Of a stretch of DNA of 64,000 nucleotides, positions 53,260 through 62,707 are shown one piece after another (the first letter of the stretch is position 1; the number at the start of each line of letters is the position of its first letter). Below the pieces are notes generated by a model. The model worked only from the letters and a program-made list of their open reading frames with translations. It did not search any database and was not told the DNA's origin. A program made the position numbers and the translations under genes. Location of the stretch: NCBI RefSeq assembly GCF_000189415.1, contig NC_015144.1, forward strand, positions 1,846,001 to 1,910,000, in the 5' to 3' direction. Source of the stretch: Weeksella virosa DSM 16922. GTDB lineage: Bacteria > Bacteroidota > Bacteroidia > Flavobacteriales > Weeksellaceae.

Positions 53260-53835
53260 TTATTGCCGAACAATTACATGAAAACACTTGATTTTATTTT
53301 CTTTCACGTAGAATATCTTTCCTGCACGCACAAAACTCTGCAAAACATCTTCTAAGTGTTTTTCTAGTTTTTTATTGTGTTGAAGTTGATGATTAAATCG
53401 GACATACGAAATATCAAAAGCAGCACCAAAATTATGTGAACTATCATTCACAGATGCATTCGAATTTACTTTTCGTAAACGTTTCTGATCTTCTAACGTT
53501 CTGGTAAGCGAAGTTACAACAAAGAAATTTTGTCCTGTGATCCGAACAAATTCTCGTGCAATATCTGCTACTATTTTGTTTGCTTGCGGGACTAAATAGG
53601 GGTGGCTATGGGTAAGATCGGTTACGCGATAACCGTATCCTCTTTGTTTCACTTTTACCAAACTTCCTTTACTGATTAGACGATTGAGCTGTTTTTGGTC
53701 TTTGATAAGAGTTACTCCATGCGATTTAGCAGCATCTAGATGTAGTAAATACTCCTTGCTAGGTTCTACTTTTGCTTGCGAAAAACAGAATGAGGTTAAG
53801 CATAAAAAACAAAGTATTGCTCCGTATCTGTACAT
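53260..53835 (-). CDS. exported M15-like (DUF5715) peptidase, copy 1
   Basis: A 191-residue protein with a signal peptide (ends FCFSQ). The C-terminal half has SLTRTLEDQKRLRKVNSNA, SSHNFGAAFDIS and CFHVIV, which line up with the zinc-binding SxHxxGxAxD and final H of M15 D,D-carboxypeptidases. It would act on peptidoglycan peptides in the periplasm. It is 88 bases after a paralogue on the same strand and converges with the carbonic anhydrase gene with 7 bases between the stops. Confidence 0.83.
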   Translation of the reverse strand: MYRYGAILCFLCLTSFCFSQAKVEPSKEYLLHLDAAKSHGVTLIKDQKQLNRLISKGSLVKVKQRGYGYRVTDLTHSHPYLVPQANKIVADIAREFVRITGQNFFVVTSLTRTLEDQKRLRKVNSNASVNDSSHNFGAAFDISYVRFNHQLQHNKKLEKHLEDVLQSFVRAGKIFYVKENKIKCFHVIVRQ

Positions 53836-53856
53836 CTCTAATTCAATTATTATTCA

Positions 53857-53864
53857 CAAACATA
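53857..53864 (-). promoter_or_regulatory. -7 box for M15-like copy 1
   Basis: Minus-strand TATGTTTG, a TAnnTTTG match 21 bases before the ATG at 53835; it suggests the copy has its own promoter. Confidence 0.4.
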
Positions 53865-53922
53865 CAAAAAAAAGTAAAGGAGCGATAACACTTCAGGTTT
53901 GTTGGCCTTTACGTTTTATATT

Positions 53923-54651
53923 TTAGACTTCATGATAATGATCTTCTTCTAGCATTTCAGGATAAACCAAATGCGGGTTTCGAACGGTTACATGAAAACA
54001 AGGTTGTCTTCTTTCTTTTATATAGTATATTTTTCCTTGTGCGACCAAATCATCTAAGATTGCCTGAAGTTTACTTTCTAGGGTGTAGTTCCTGCCTCTT
54101 ATATTATCGTATTGCGAATAAGAAATATCAAAGGCAGCACCGTATTCATGCGAGCTATTTCCTTTGGCAGCATTACTATTCACTCGTCTCAATTTAGACT
54201 GTGTTTCTTGTGTGCGTGTCAACGATGAAATACTAAGCTTACGATTGTTTTCTGCATAGAAACGAGTAGATATTTCTTCTAAAACTACCAGAGCAGGTTC
54301 GATTAAGACTGCACGGCTATGCGTAAGTTTTTGGATGATATAACCCTCTCCTTCTTCGGGGACGTTTACCAACTTGTGTTGAGCAATCAATTCATCCATA
54401 TGAAAATAATCGGTAATCAAAGGAACGCTAAAAGATGAGGCCTCGAACACATGATCTTTATATGTAATATTATCTTTTACGTAAACTTTAGAAGGTGCAG
54501 AATATTTGAGAGAAGATTGGTTTGTATTTGCGGCAAATGACTTCATGTTTTTGAAGTTTGCATTCAAAATGAAAGATTCTACAGATTCGGCAGACTGAGC
54601 ATTTAGTAGAGTTGTAGTTGTAAAAAAAGCAGTAAGTATTAATTTTTTCAT
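53923..54651 (-). CDS. exported M15-like (DUF5715) peptidase, copy 2
   Basis: A 242-residue protein with a signal peptide (ends LLNAQ). It shares with copy 1 the motifs SLTRTQETQSKLRRVNSNA, SSHEYGAAFDIS and CFHVTV, so the zinc site is complete. It has about 45 extra residues at the N-terminus and an acidic/histidine tail (EEDHYHEV). A tandem duplication is clear from the order and similarity. Probably periplasmic. Confidence 0.83.
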   Translation of the reverse strand: MKKLILTAFFTTTTLLNAQSAESVESFILNANFKNMKSFAANTNQSSLKYSAPSKVYVKDNITYKDHVFEASSFSVPLITDYFHMDELIAQHKLVNVPEEGEGYIIQKLTHSRAVLIEPALVVLEEISTRFYAENNRKLSISSLTRTQETQSKLRRVNSNAAKGNSSHEYGAAFDISYSQYDNIRGRNYTLESKLQAILDDLVAQGKIYYIKERRQPCFHVTVRNPHLVYPEMLEEDHYHEV

Positions 54652-54673
54652 TCTCCAACAATTTTATAAAAAT

Positions 54674-54681
54674 CAAAAATA
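54674..54681 (-). promoter_or_regulatory. -7 box for M15-like copy 2
   Basis: Minus-strand TATTTTTG, a TAnnTTTG match 22 bases before the ATG at 54651. Confidence 0.45.
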
Positions 54682-54980
54682 ATCCATAATTTCTATAAAG
54701 AAGAAATGGAAAATGATAAAATTATTATAAAAAAATCTTAAAAATTGTCGAGAATGAATTGATTTTTAGTGATTTATTCTATTGATAATGTTTATAAAAT
54801 TGTTATTTATATTGTGTCAAATTTTATGCCAATTTGTGATTTTTTATAATAAATATTTGTTCTATTGTTTCTATATCATAAAAATGTAAAGGTTTTTATG
54901 TTTATAAATTTACTTTACTATAGGTAGTATCTAAAAAAAGAGATGTAAACAAGAAAGAAGTTTTACTCTAAAAAAATATG
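54682..54980. other. AT-rich intergenic region
   Basis: About 300 bases of very AT-rich sequence between divergent promoters. I see no reading frame, repeat or RNA fold that I can support here. Confidence 0.5.
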
Positions 54981-54988
54981 TATTTTTG
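54981..54988 (+). promoter_or_regulatory. -7 box for aguB
   Basis: TATTTTTG matches TAnnTTTG, 31 bases before the ATG at 55020. It lies inside the longer reading frame, which supports the later start. Confidence 0.5.
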
Positions 54989-55019
54989 TTACATACGATT
55001 AATCCAAAAAATTAGGCAA

Positions 55020-55895
55020 ATGTCAAAAGTAAAAATTGGTGTAGTTCAGATGAGTTGCACGGCAAACAAAGAAGAAAATTTACAAAAAGCTATACAAAAA
55101 GTTCGCGAAGCAGCAGATAAAGGTGCACAAATCGTTTGTTTACAAGAGTTGTTTACTTCACTCTACTTTTGCGATGTAGAAGATTATGACAACTTCGATT
55201 TGGCCGAGTCTATCCCCGGTCCATCAACCAATGCATTGGCTGATGTTGCCAAAGAGAAAGGAGTTGTCGTGATAGCCTCATTGTTCGAGAAAAGAGCAGA
55301 AGGATTATACCATAATACCACAGCAGTTCTAGACGTCGATGGGACATATTTGGGGAAATATAGAAAAATGCATATCCCAGATGATCCTGCTTTTTACGAG
55401 AAGTTTTATTTTACGCCAGGAGATTTAGGGTACAAAACCTTTCAGACCAAATTCGGGAAAATTGGCGTATTGATTTGTTGGGATCAATGGTACCCAGAAG
55501 CAGCAAGAATTACAAGTTTAATGGGAGCAGAGATTTTGTTTTATCCGACTGCAATTGGCTGGGCAACCGACCAAGACGAAGAAACCAATAAAGATCAGTA
55601 CGATGCATGGCAAACGATTCAGCGATCGCATGCCGTAGCCAATGGTGTGCCAGTAGTTTCAGTGAATCGTGTAGGTTTTGAACAAGATGGTGCTATGAAA
55701 TTCTGGGGTGGATCTTTCGTAACCAATGCCCAAGGAAAATTATTGTATTTAGCCTCTCATGAAGAAGAAGAGACAGAAGTGGTGGAGGTAGATCTTACCG
55801 AGTCTGACTTTTTCCGTAAACACTGGCCTTTTTTGCGTGATCGTCGAATCGATTCGTATCAGCCAATAACCAAACGTTTTTTAGACGAAGATTAA
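55020..55895 (+). CDS. aguB: N-carbamoylputrescine amidase
   Basis: A 291-residue nitrilase-superfamily amidase that turns N-carbamoylputrescine into putrescine. The catalytic triad is visible: E43 (LQELF), K116 (KYRKMHIPDDP) and C153 (LICWDQWYPE). I start it at ATG 55020 (MSKVKIGVVQMS) instead of the frame's first codon at 54978, because the shorter form matches the family. It is followed 73 bases later by aguA, which makes its substrate from agmatine. Confidence 0.95.
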   Translation: MSKVKIGVVQMSCTANKEENLQKAIQKVREAADKGAQIVCLQELFTSLYFCDVEDYDNFDLAESIPGPSTNALADVAKEKGVVVIASLFEKRAEGLYHNTTAVLDVDGTYLGKYRKMHIPDDPAFYEKFYFTPGDLGYKTFQTKFGKIGVLICWDQWYPEAARITSLMGAEILFYPTAIGWATDQDEETNKDQYDAWQTIQRSHAVANGVPVVSVNRVGFEQDGAMKFWGGSFVTNAQGKLLYLASHEEEETEVVEVDLTESDFFRKHWPFLRDRRIDSYQPITKRFLDED

Positions 55896-55968
55896 TCCAA
55901 ACATGCCATTCAAGCAATGGTAGAAAAGTGAAATAGTAGAATAATTACTGTAATAAAATATCTGAAAA

Positions 55969-57024
55969 TTGACGAAAATCGATACCACAAAATACCCAAA
56001 AGATTTAGGATTTCATTTTCCTGCAGAATGGGAAGAGCACGAAGCGACATGGCTATCTTGGCCACACAAAGAAGAGTCTTGGCCCGATAGAATTCATTTG
56101 ATTTATCCTGCATATGCACAATTTATAGCCGAATTGTCTAAAAGCGAGATTGTGAGAATCAATGTTGTAGATGAAGAAATGATGCGTTTTGCTGATGCTC
56201 ATATCAAGAAAACGGATGCTTATCTCGATCAGATAGAATATTTTATTCATCCAACCAATGATGCTTGGTGTCGAGATCATGGACCAGCTTTTTTAGTAAA
56301 TCGAGCAACCAAAGAGAAAGTTGTCGTTGATTGGGATTTCAATGCCTGGGGAGGAAAATATCCACCGTATGATTTAGATGATGTTATCCCGACCAAAGTA
56401 GCAGAGAAATTAAATTTACCTGTTTTTTATCCTCAGATTATAATGGAAGGGGGAGCGGTGGACTTCAATGGAGCAGGAGCGGTGCTTACTTCGAAATCTT
56501 GTTTATTAAACCCTAACCGCAATCCTCACTTAAATCAAGAACAAATCGAAGAGTATTTGAGAAATTACTATGGAGTTTCGCAAGTTCTCTGGGTCGATGA
56601 CGGAATTGTAGGAGACGATACAGATGGCCATATTGATGATACCATTCGTTTTGTGAATGAAGATACGGTTCTTTGCGTTGTCGAGGAGGACAAGGAGGAT
56701 GACAATTATGCGGTGTTGCAAAACAATCTGAAACAGTTATATGAAATGAAGTTGGAAGATGGTCGTTTGCTGAATGTCGTGCAATTGCCTATGCCAGACG
56801 CAGTTTATTGCGAAGGTGAGCGTTTGCCAGCATCGTATGCAAATTTCTATATTGCAAATAAATCGGTGATTGTGCCTACATATCGATGTGATAAAGATGC
56901 GATTGCATTAGAAATTATCCAAAAATGTTTTCCAGATAGAAAAGTTGTTGGGATAGATTCTACCGAAATTATATGGGGTCTAGGCAGTTTTCATTGTCTA
57001 AGTCAGCAAGAACCAAAAATTTAA
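55969..57024 (+). CDS. aguA: agmatine deiminase
   Basis: A 351-residue guanidine-group modifying enzyme that converts agmatine to N-carbamoylputrescine. WCRDHGPAFL holds part of the active site, and the nucleophilic cysteine lies near the end in GSFHCLSQQEP. The start codon is TTG at 55969: an in-frame TGA lies at 55963-55965, and no ATG is available near the N-terminus. With aguB it forms the two-step agmatine-to-putrescine route. A strong terminator follows. Confidence 0.95.
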   Translation: MTKIDTTKYPKDLGFHFPAEWEEHEATWLSWPHKEESWPDRIHLIYPAYAQFIAELSKSEIVRINVVDEEMMRFADAHIKKTDAYLDQIEYFIHPTNDAWCRDHGPAFLVNRATKEKVVVDWDFNAWGGKYPPYDLDDVIPTKVAEKLNLPVFYPQIIMEGGAVDFNGAGAVLTSKSCLLNPNRNPHLNQEQIEEYLRNYYGVSQVLWVDDGIVGDDTDGHIDDTIRFVNEDTVLCVVEEDKEDDNYAVLQNNLKQLYEMKLEDGRLLNVVQLPMPDAVYCEGERLPASYANFYIANKSVIVPTYRCDKDAIALEIIQKCFPDRKVVGIDSTEIIWGLGSFHCLSQQEPKI

Positions 57025-57057
57025 TGAGGTTTTTATATTCAGAACGATATATAATAG

Positions 57058-57087
57058 AAAAAGGAACTCCATGGGAGTTCCTTTTTT
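57058..57087. terminator. bidirectional terminator between aguA and acyl-CoA dehydrogenase
   Basis: The stem AAAAAGGAACTCC/GGAGTTCCTTTTT with a 3-base loop and symmetric A- and T-runs. Confidence 0.92.
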
Positions 57088-57110
57088 ATTTTTAATAGAT
57101 AAGATAATAA

Positions 57111-58253
57111 TTATCCTTTTGCGATAGAACGTGAAATTACAATTTTCTGTATTTCAGATGTTCCTTCGTATATCTGAGTAATTTTGGCATCACGCATCAT
57201 GCGTTCTACGTGGTATTCTCGTACGTAACCATTTCCTCCATGGATTTGTACAGCTTCGGTTGTTACCCACATGGCAGTAGTAGAAGCAAAAAGCTTGGCC
57301 ATTGCTCCAGACTCTGAAATATCCTTTCCTTCGTCTTTTTCTACAGCTGCTTTTAAGCATAACATTCTAGCTGCCGTAATATTGGTTGCCATATCTGCTA
57401 GCTTAAACGCTACACCTTGGTGATTGATAATTTCTGTCCCGAAAGCTTTTCTAATTTTTGCATATTCTAAGGCTAATTCATAGGCACCTTGTGCAATCCC
57501 TAAGGCTTGAGATGCAATCCCAATTCGTCCACCATTTAGAACATTCATCGCGAATTTGAAACCAAAACCATCTTCACCAATTCTATTTTCTTTTGGTACT
57601 TTTACATCATTAAAAAAAAGTGAGTGTGTGTCCGATCCACGGATACCCATTTTTTGTTCTTTTGGTCCGATTTCGAAGCCTTCCCAGCCTTTTTCTACAA
57701 TAAAAGCGTTTATACCTCTATGCCCTTTTTCTTCGTGTGTTTGGGCAATTACTATATAAGTAGAAGCGGTACCTCCGTTTGTGATCCAGTTTTTGGTTCC
57801 GTTCAATAGGTAATAATCTCCCTTGTCGATTGCTGTTGTTTTCTGAGAAGTTGCATCGGATCCTGCATCTGGTTCTGATAAACAAAAGGCACCAATTTTT
57901 TCTCCTTTTGCTAAAGGTACCAAGTATTTCTGTTTTTGTTCTTCGTTACAATATTTTTCCATTCCGGCGCACACCAAAGAGTTGTTTACCGACATGACTA
58001 CTGCTGCAGATGCGTCTACTTTTGCAATTTCTTCCATCGCTAAAACATAGGATACACTATCCAAACCAGCTCCACCGTATTTCGGGTCAACCATCATCCC
58101 TAAAAATCCTAATTCGCCCATTTTCTTTACAGCATCTGTTGGAAAGGTTGAGGTCTCATCGCGCTCGATAACTCCTGGTAAAAGTTCTGTTTTTGCAAAG
58201 TCGCGAGCGGCTTGTTGTATCATTTGCTGCTCTTCTGATAGTTGAAAGTTCAT
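57111..58253 (-). CDS. acyl-CoA dehydrogenase
   Basis: A 380-residue flavoenzyme of the short/branched-chain acyl-CoA dehydrogenase type. The N-terminal helical, middle beta and C-terminal helical domains are all present (FCLSEPDAGSDA and WITNG for FAD/substrate binding). The catalytic base is E363 in QIYEGTSEIQ, the usual place in short-chain enzymes. It catalyses the first step of fatty acid or branched-chain acyl oxidation. It lies 32 bases after porT and is probably the last gene of that operon. Confidence 0.95.
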   Translation of the reverse strand: MNFQLSEEQQMIQQAARDFAKTELLPGVIERDETSTFPTDAVKKMGELGFLGMMVDPKYGGAGLDSVSYVLAMEEIAKVDASAAVVMSVNNSLVCAGMEKYCNEEQKQKYLVPLAKGEKIGAFCLSEPDAGSDATSQKTTAIDKGDYYLLNGTKNWITNGGTASTYIVIAQTHEEKGHRGINAFIVEKGWEGFEIGPKEQKMGIRGSDTHSLFFNDVKVPKENRIGEDGFGFKFAMNVLNGGRIGIASQALGIAQGAYELALEYAKIRKAFGTEIINHQGVAFKLADMATNITAARMLCLKAAVEKDEGKDISESGAMAKLFASTTAMWVTTEAVQIHGGNGYVREYHVERMMRDAKITQIYEGTSEIQKIVISRSIAKG

Positions 58254-58285
58254 TGTTTTATGATTGTTATTTTGTAGTTAACTTA

Positions 58286-59038
58286 TTATTCAAATTTCAA
58301 ACTAAAGAATACTCCTCTAGATTTTAGTTCATAGAGTGTACCAGTGTATTGTGGATTGGCGATTTCGTCATTATCACGTACCAACTCATTATTGAAAAAG
58401 AAAACACCTTTGATTGCAGGGGTCATCTTGAATTTCTTGAAATATAATTCAGCACCAATTTCGGCTTGCCAGTTGAAGTTGTTTTTCGTTGTTCTAAAAA
58501 CACCACTTAAATTATCATCTGTTTTATCTTCATTGGCTTGCAGGTTCATTGCATAACCAAATCCTGCTTGTAAGTAAGGGCGGGTATTGAACCAGCGATC
58601 TCCATGAAAATTAACCAAAATTGGTACTTCTACATAGGTGGCTTTCACATCTCTTTGCAAGTCATTGGTGTTTTCCAAATCTACGTTTCTAAAATATAAG
58701 GTTCTTTCTGATATATGCAAACCTGGTTCAGTTTTCAGGTCGATAAAATCATTCACACGCATACGCCCGATTAATCCAACCGATATTCCTGGAGAGTTTT
58801 CTTGTGCCAAGTATACTTGTCCATAGTTGGTTGTACCATCATCAGTTGGGGTGGCATTATTGATAAATTTCTTCGGTACAACTTTATACGACATAAGATT
58901 GGTACCAATATAAAAACCAAAAGAATATTTCTTCAGGTCGGTAAATTCTCTGTTCCATTGCTTGTCATAGTTCGGACGAAATTGCCCAAAACTATAAGCA
59001 CTAACCAAAACGATAAGTAAGAGTAATCTATGTTTCAT
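58286..59038 (-). CDS. porT: T9SS outer-membrane protein PorT/SprT
   Basis: A 250-residue exported beta-barrel protein (signal peptide ends AYSFGQ; the strands alternate as in OMP_b-brl proteins, ending in ...SLKFE). Its place directly after ubiE is a conserved arrangement for PorT/SprT, a membrane component needed for type IX secretion. The fold signs are YVEVPILVNFHG and RPYLQAGFGYAMNL. The gap to ubiE is 30 bases. The identification rests on fold plus synteny. Confidence 0.88.
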   Translation of the reverse strand: MKHRLLLLIVLVSAYSFGQFRPNYDKQWNREFTDLKKYSFGFYIGTNLMSYKVVPKKFINNATPTDDGTTNYGQVYLAQENSPGISVGLIGRMRVNDFIDLKTEPGLHISERTLYFRNVDLENTNDLQRDVKATYVEVPILVNFHGDRWFNTRPYLQAGFGYAMNLQANEDKTDDNLSGVFRTTKNNFNWQAEIGAELYFKKFKMTPAIKGVFFFNNELVRDNDEIANPQYTGTLYELKSRGVFFSLKFE

Positions 59039-59068
59039 AACATTATTCGGAACGAAGATAATTAAATT

Positions 59069-59803
59069 TTATTTTACAGCACTATAAATACTTGCAATCC
59101 CAAATGTCAATCGATAATCTTTCGGATGCATGAAATCGACATCTTTTAGGATTGATTTCATTTCTTCTCCTTGTGGGAAAGCGCTTATGGATTCGGGTAA
59201 ATATGTATATGCACTCTGATCCTTTGATACCAAACGTCCTATAAGTGGTAAAAGGGTAGAAGAATAAAAAGAATACAATTGTTTCATTGGGAATTTAGAA
59301 GGGTACGAGAATTCTAAAATTACAAAGGTTCCACCAGGTTTCAAAACGCGTCTGATTTCGGCTAATCCTTTTTTTAAATTTTCGAAATTTCGTACACCAA
59401 AAGAAACCGTCACACAATCGAAGCTATTATCTGGGAAAGGTAGATTTTCAGAATCACCAAGAATCAATTCTATTCTATTTTGTAGTTTTTCCATGGCAAC
59501 TTTTTTCCGTCCGACCTCTAACATGCCGGCAGACAAATCGAGTCCTGTAATTTTTGCATTGGTGTGTTTTGCCATCATAATTGCTAAATCACCTGTTCCC
59601 GTAGCAATATCTAGTACTGTTTCGGGTTTGGTTTGTTGGATGATTTTGATAACTTTTTTGCGCCATTGTATGTCTATTCCTCCAGACAAAACGCGGTTTA
59701 ATAAATCATATTTCGGCGATATAGCATCGAACATCTGTTCTACTTGCTTCTTTTTTGTAAGATTAGATCCTTCGTAAGGTTTTATATTATCATGATTTGC
59801 CAT
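59069..59803 (-). CDS. ubiE: demethylmenaquinone methyltransferase UbiE/MenG
   Basis: A 244-residue SAM methyltransferase for the last step of menaquinone synthesis. Motif I is [12 protein letters not shown], and the UbiE signatures [18 protein letters not shown] and [15 protein letters not shown] are present. Menaquinol is the electron donor for the complex III encoded at 9.8-18.5 kb. It lies 6 bases after a small membrane-protein gene and 30 bases before porT. Confidence 0.96.
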   Translation of the reverse strand: MANHDNIKPYEGSNLTKKKQVEQMFDAISPKYDLLNRVLSGGIDIQWRKKVIKIIQQTKPETVLDIATGTGDLAIMMAKHTNAKITGLDLSAGMLEVGRKKVAMEKLQNRIELILGDSENLPFPDNSFDCVTVSFGVRNFENLKKGLAEIRRVLKPGGTFVILEFSYPSKFPMKQLYSFYSSTLLPLIGRLVSKDQSAYTYLPESISAFPQGEEMKSILKDVDFMHPKDYRLTFGIASIYSAVK

Positions 59804-59809
59804 TGTAGA

Positions 59810-60364
59810 TTATTCGTAATTTTCAAAATAAAATTGCTTGAAGTCTTCCTCATTGAAGATTTTCGTTAAATTGGTTTCTTTGTCACTTTTTAAAAAAACT
59901 TTCGGATAATTTTCATCCAAATTGTAATAAAAGTTTTCGATGTATAAACGATCCGATTTTACTATTTTACCAAAATAAACTTTATTGTCTATCGTAACAT
60001 GCGTAGAACGAAAAAGTGAATCTACATTTTCTCGAAAACCATACGGACGAGAAAAAGTATAATAGGTGGTTCTGGTAGGGTTTATTAAGCCATTACTGCG
60101 ATTAATATCGATAATTGTGTCTATTTCCTCGCCAAGATGATTATATTTTATACGATGAGGACCTTTTTCGATCGAGACACGAACATTTTGTTGTGGTGCA
60201 ATGGTATATTGTTGATCATCAACATGTATCACCAGTTGTTTGTTGGATGGATTAGCGACTACATAGCCATTTTTTTTGTCTAATATATTAAAATAGACAA
60301 GTAAAATGATGCCTAGAATAGACAATACCAACAAAAAACCTACGAAAGCTGGATTTTTTTTCAT
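59810..60364 (-). CDS. membrane-anchored protein of unknown function upstream of ubiE
   Basis: A 184-residue protein with one N-terminal membrane segment (about residues 7-26) and a soluble, probably periplasmic part of about 155 residues (YTIAPQQNVRVSIEKGPHR, ENVDSLFRSTHVTIDN). The latter looks beta-rich. I do not recognise a family. It is the first gene of the ubiE-porT operon, 6 bases before ubiE, so it is likely co-transcribed with T9SS and quinone genes. Confidence 0.7.
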   Translation of the reverse strand: MKKNPAFVGFLLVLSILGIILLVYFNILDKKNGYVVANPSNKQLVIHVDDQQYTIAPQQNVRVSIEKGPHRIKYNHLGEEIDTIIDINRSNGLINPTRTTYYTFSRPYGFRENVDSLFRSTHVTIDNKVYFGKIVKSDRLYIENFYYNLDENYPKVFLKSDKETNLTKIFNEEDFKQFYFENYE

Positions 60365-60487
60365 GCTGTAAAAATAGGCATACTTTACTAATCCAAAAAA
60401 TCAAGATCATCTATTTTTTCCTACCATGAGATAATTCCTTATATTTGCTCTTATTTTTTCGCTTTAATTTAATAGTAAAAAATCCAA

Positions 60488-61561
60488 ATGATAAATTCCG
60501 TTATAAAAGGGAGTGGACGATATATCCCAGAAAAAGTTATCGATAATTCGTATTTTTTGGGTTATGAGTTTTATGATGAAAATGGTGTTCGTATAGAAAA
60601 ACCAGGAGAAGAAATCATTAAGAAATTTCAAGAAATTACCGAAATCGAGGAGCGTCGTTACGTTGATGATCAATATCTCAATTCTGATATTGCCACTTTT
60701 GCTGCCCAAAAAGCAATAGAAGATGCACAAATAGATAAAGAAACTATCGATTATATTATTGTAGCTCAGAACTTTGGGGATATAGATCCGGTTTCGAGAC
60801 AAATCGATATGATGCCATCAATGTCTTCTAAAGTAAAACATAATTTAGGCATCAAAAACCTGAAATGTCGCCCTTACGATATGATTTTTGGTTGTCCAGG
60901 TTGGGTAGAAGGAATCATTTTAGGCCACCAATTAATCCAGGGTGGGAATGCTAAAAATGTTTTGGTCATTGGTTCAGATACTCTTTCTCGAGCAGTGGAT
61001 CCACATGATCGTACCGCAATGATTTTTGCAGATGGTTCGGGGGCAGTCGTACTGTCTAGAGAAGAGGCCGATGAGAAATATGGAGTAATAGCATACAATA
61101 CATTAAGCTATACGGGTGAAGAATTACATTACTTAGTAAACGGTCCGTCATTAAAAAGCGATTATGTAGGTTCGAATAAAAATATTCGAATGAAAGGAAG
61201 AAAGGTGTACGAATTTGCGCTTCGCAATGTACCGAATGCACTAAAGGAAACTCTAGAAGATGCAAAAGTGCCTATCGATAAACTATCAAAAATCCTTCTT
61301 CATCAAGCAAATGCTAAGATGGACCATGCAATGATCGAGCGTTTCTATAAATTATACGACACACCAGTCCCAGAAACTATAGATCCGATGACTGTACAAA
61401 AACTTGGTAACACTTCGGTATCTACGATTCCGATTATGTACGATTTAATAGAAAAGAAAGAGTTAGGTAATCACGAATTTCATAAGGATGATTATCTATT
61501 ATTTGCTTCGGTTGGGGCAAGTATGAATATCAATTCTTTTGTCTATAAATACAAAAAATAA
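60488..61561 (+). CDS. 3-oxoacyl-ACP synthase III (FabH)-like protein
   Basis: A 357-residue thiolase-fold ketosynthase. The catalytic triad is present: C136 in FGCPGWVEG, His in LLHQANAKM and Asn in LGNTSVSTIP. It is somewhat longer than housekeeping FabH (about 330 residues) and belongs to a subgroup common in Bacteroidota; it may start branched fatty acid or other acyl chain synthesis. It lies 3 bases before aroC. The precise substrate is not known. Confidence 0.9.
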   Translation: MINSVIKGSGRYIPEKVIDNSYFLGYEFYDENGVRIEKPGEEIIKKFQEITEIEERRYVDDQYLNSDIATFAAQKAIEDAQIDKETIDYIIVAQNFGDIDPVSRQIDMMPSMSSKVKHNLGIKNLKCRPYDMIFGCPGWVEGIILGHQLIQGGNAKNVLVIGSDTLSRAVDPHDRTAMIFADGSGAVVLSREEADEKYGVIAYNTLSYTGEELHYLVNGPSLKSDYVGSNKNIRMKGRKVYEFALRNVPNALKETLEDAKVPIDKLSKILLHQANAKMDHAMIERFYKLYDTPVPETIDPMTVQKLGNTSVSTIPIMYDLIEKKELGNHEFHKDDYLLFASVGASMNINSFVYKYKK

Positions 61562-61564
61562 GTT

Positions 61565-62629
61565 TTGAGTACACTTGGTAAGCTTTTGCAATTAACTACA
61601 TTCGGAGAAAGTCACGGTCCCGCAATTGGCGGTGTGTTGAGTGGCTGTCCGAGCAATATTGTTTTGGATTTTGATTATATTCAGCATCAATTGGATAGAC
61701 GAAAACCAGGACAATCAGCAATTGTTACCCAAAGAAAAGAGCTGGATCAAGTGCAGTTTCTTTCTGGTATTTTCCAGGGAAAAACTACAGGTGCTCCTAT
61801 TGGATTTTTAATTCCTAATAATGACCAAAAATCCAAAGACTACGACCATCTCAAAGATGTTTATCGACCATCTCATGCCGATTTTACTTATCATAAGAAA
61901 TATCAGCATCGCGATTATCGCGGTGGTGGTAGAGCCTCTGCCCGTGAAACCGCAAATTGGGTAGTTGCTGGTGGAATTGCAAAACATATTATACCAGAAA
62001 TTTCTATTCGTTCATATGTTTCGGCTGTGGGGACTATCAGAACAGAAAAATCTTTTCAAGAACTTGATCTTCAAAAAATAGATCATTCGATTGTTCGTTG
62101 TCCTGATGATGATATTGCCGATCAAATGATTGAATATATTAAACAAATCAGAAAAGAAGGCGATACGATTGGAGGCGAAATTACTTGCGTTGTAGAGAAT
62201 GTACCGGTTGGTTTAGGAGAGCCAATATTCGATAAATTGCATGCGCGTTTAGCCCATGCAATGATGAGTATCAATGCAGTAAAGGGTTTCGAATATGGAG
62301 TGGGTTTTGATGCTATTACAAAGAAAGGTTCTCAAATAAATGATCTTTTTTTGCCAAATATGCGAACGAAAACAAATTTCTCGGGCGGTATACAAGGTGG
62401 AATTTCAAACGGAATGCCTATTTATTTCAAAATAGCTTTTAAGCCTGTTGCTACTTTGATGCAAGTACAAGAAACGATTGACCAAAATAACGAATTAACA
62501 ACTTTTATTGGGAAAGGTCGTCATGATCCATGTGTTGTTTCGAGAGCTGTGCCGATTGTAGATGCAATGACGGCCTTGGTATTAGCGGATATGACTTTGT
62601 ATAATCGTTCCCAAGAAAGAATAAATTAA
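61565..62629 (+). CDS. aroC: chorismate synthase
   Basis: A 354-residue enzyme that makes chorismate from 5-enolpyruvylshikimate-3-phosphate with reduced flavin. The signatures are [13 protein letters not shown] near the start, [12 protein letters not shown] in the middle and [13 protein letters not shown] near the end. The start is TTG at 61565, directly after the FabH-like stop, giving the usual short leader (MSTLGKLLQ). Length is normal. Confidence 0.96.
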   Translation: MSTLGKLLQLTTFGESHGPAIGGVLSGCPSNIVLDFDYIQHQLDRRKPGQSAIVTQRKELDQVQFLSGIFQGKTTGAPIGFLIPNNDQKSKDYDHLKDVYRPSHADFTYHKKYQHRDYRGGGRASARETANWVVAGGIAKHIIPEISIRSYVSAVGTIRTEKSFQELDLQKIDHSIVRCPDDDIADQMIEYIKQIRKEGDTIGGEITCVVENVPVGLGEPIFDKLHARLAHAMMSINAVKGFEYGVGFDAITKKGSQINDLFLPNMRTKTNFSGGIQGGISNGMPIYFKIAFKPVATLMQVQETIDQNNELTTFIGKGRHDPCVVSRAVPIVDAMTALVLADMTLYNRSQERIN

Positions 62630-62679
62630 ATAATTGGTATATTATTTGGAATAATATATAAATATTAATCAAATTTCAT

Positions 62680-62687
62680 TATATTTG
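62680..62687 (+). promoter_or_regulatory. -7 box for the small T9SS-tail protein
   Basis: TATATTTG, an exact TAnnTTTG, 20 bases before the ATG at 62708. Confidence 0.5.
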
Positions 62688-62707
62688 GAATGATAATGCC
62701 GTAGTGT

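Noticed and set aside
54682-54980. Replication origin or DnaA-box cluster in the AT-rich gap
   Set aside because: No repeated DnaA-box-like motif was seen, and no dnaA, dnaN or gyr genes are near.
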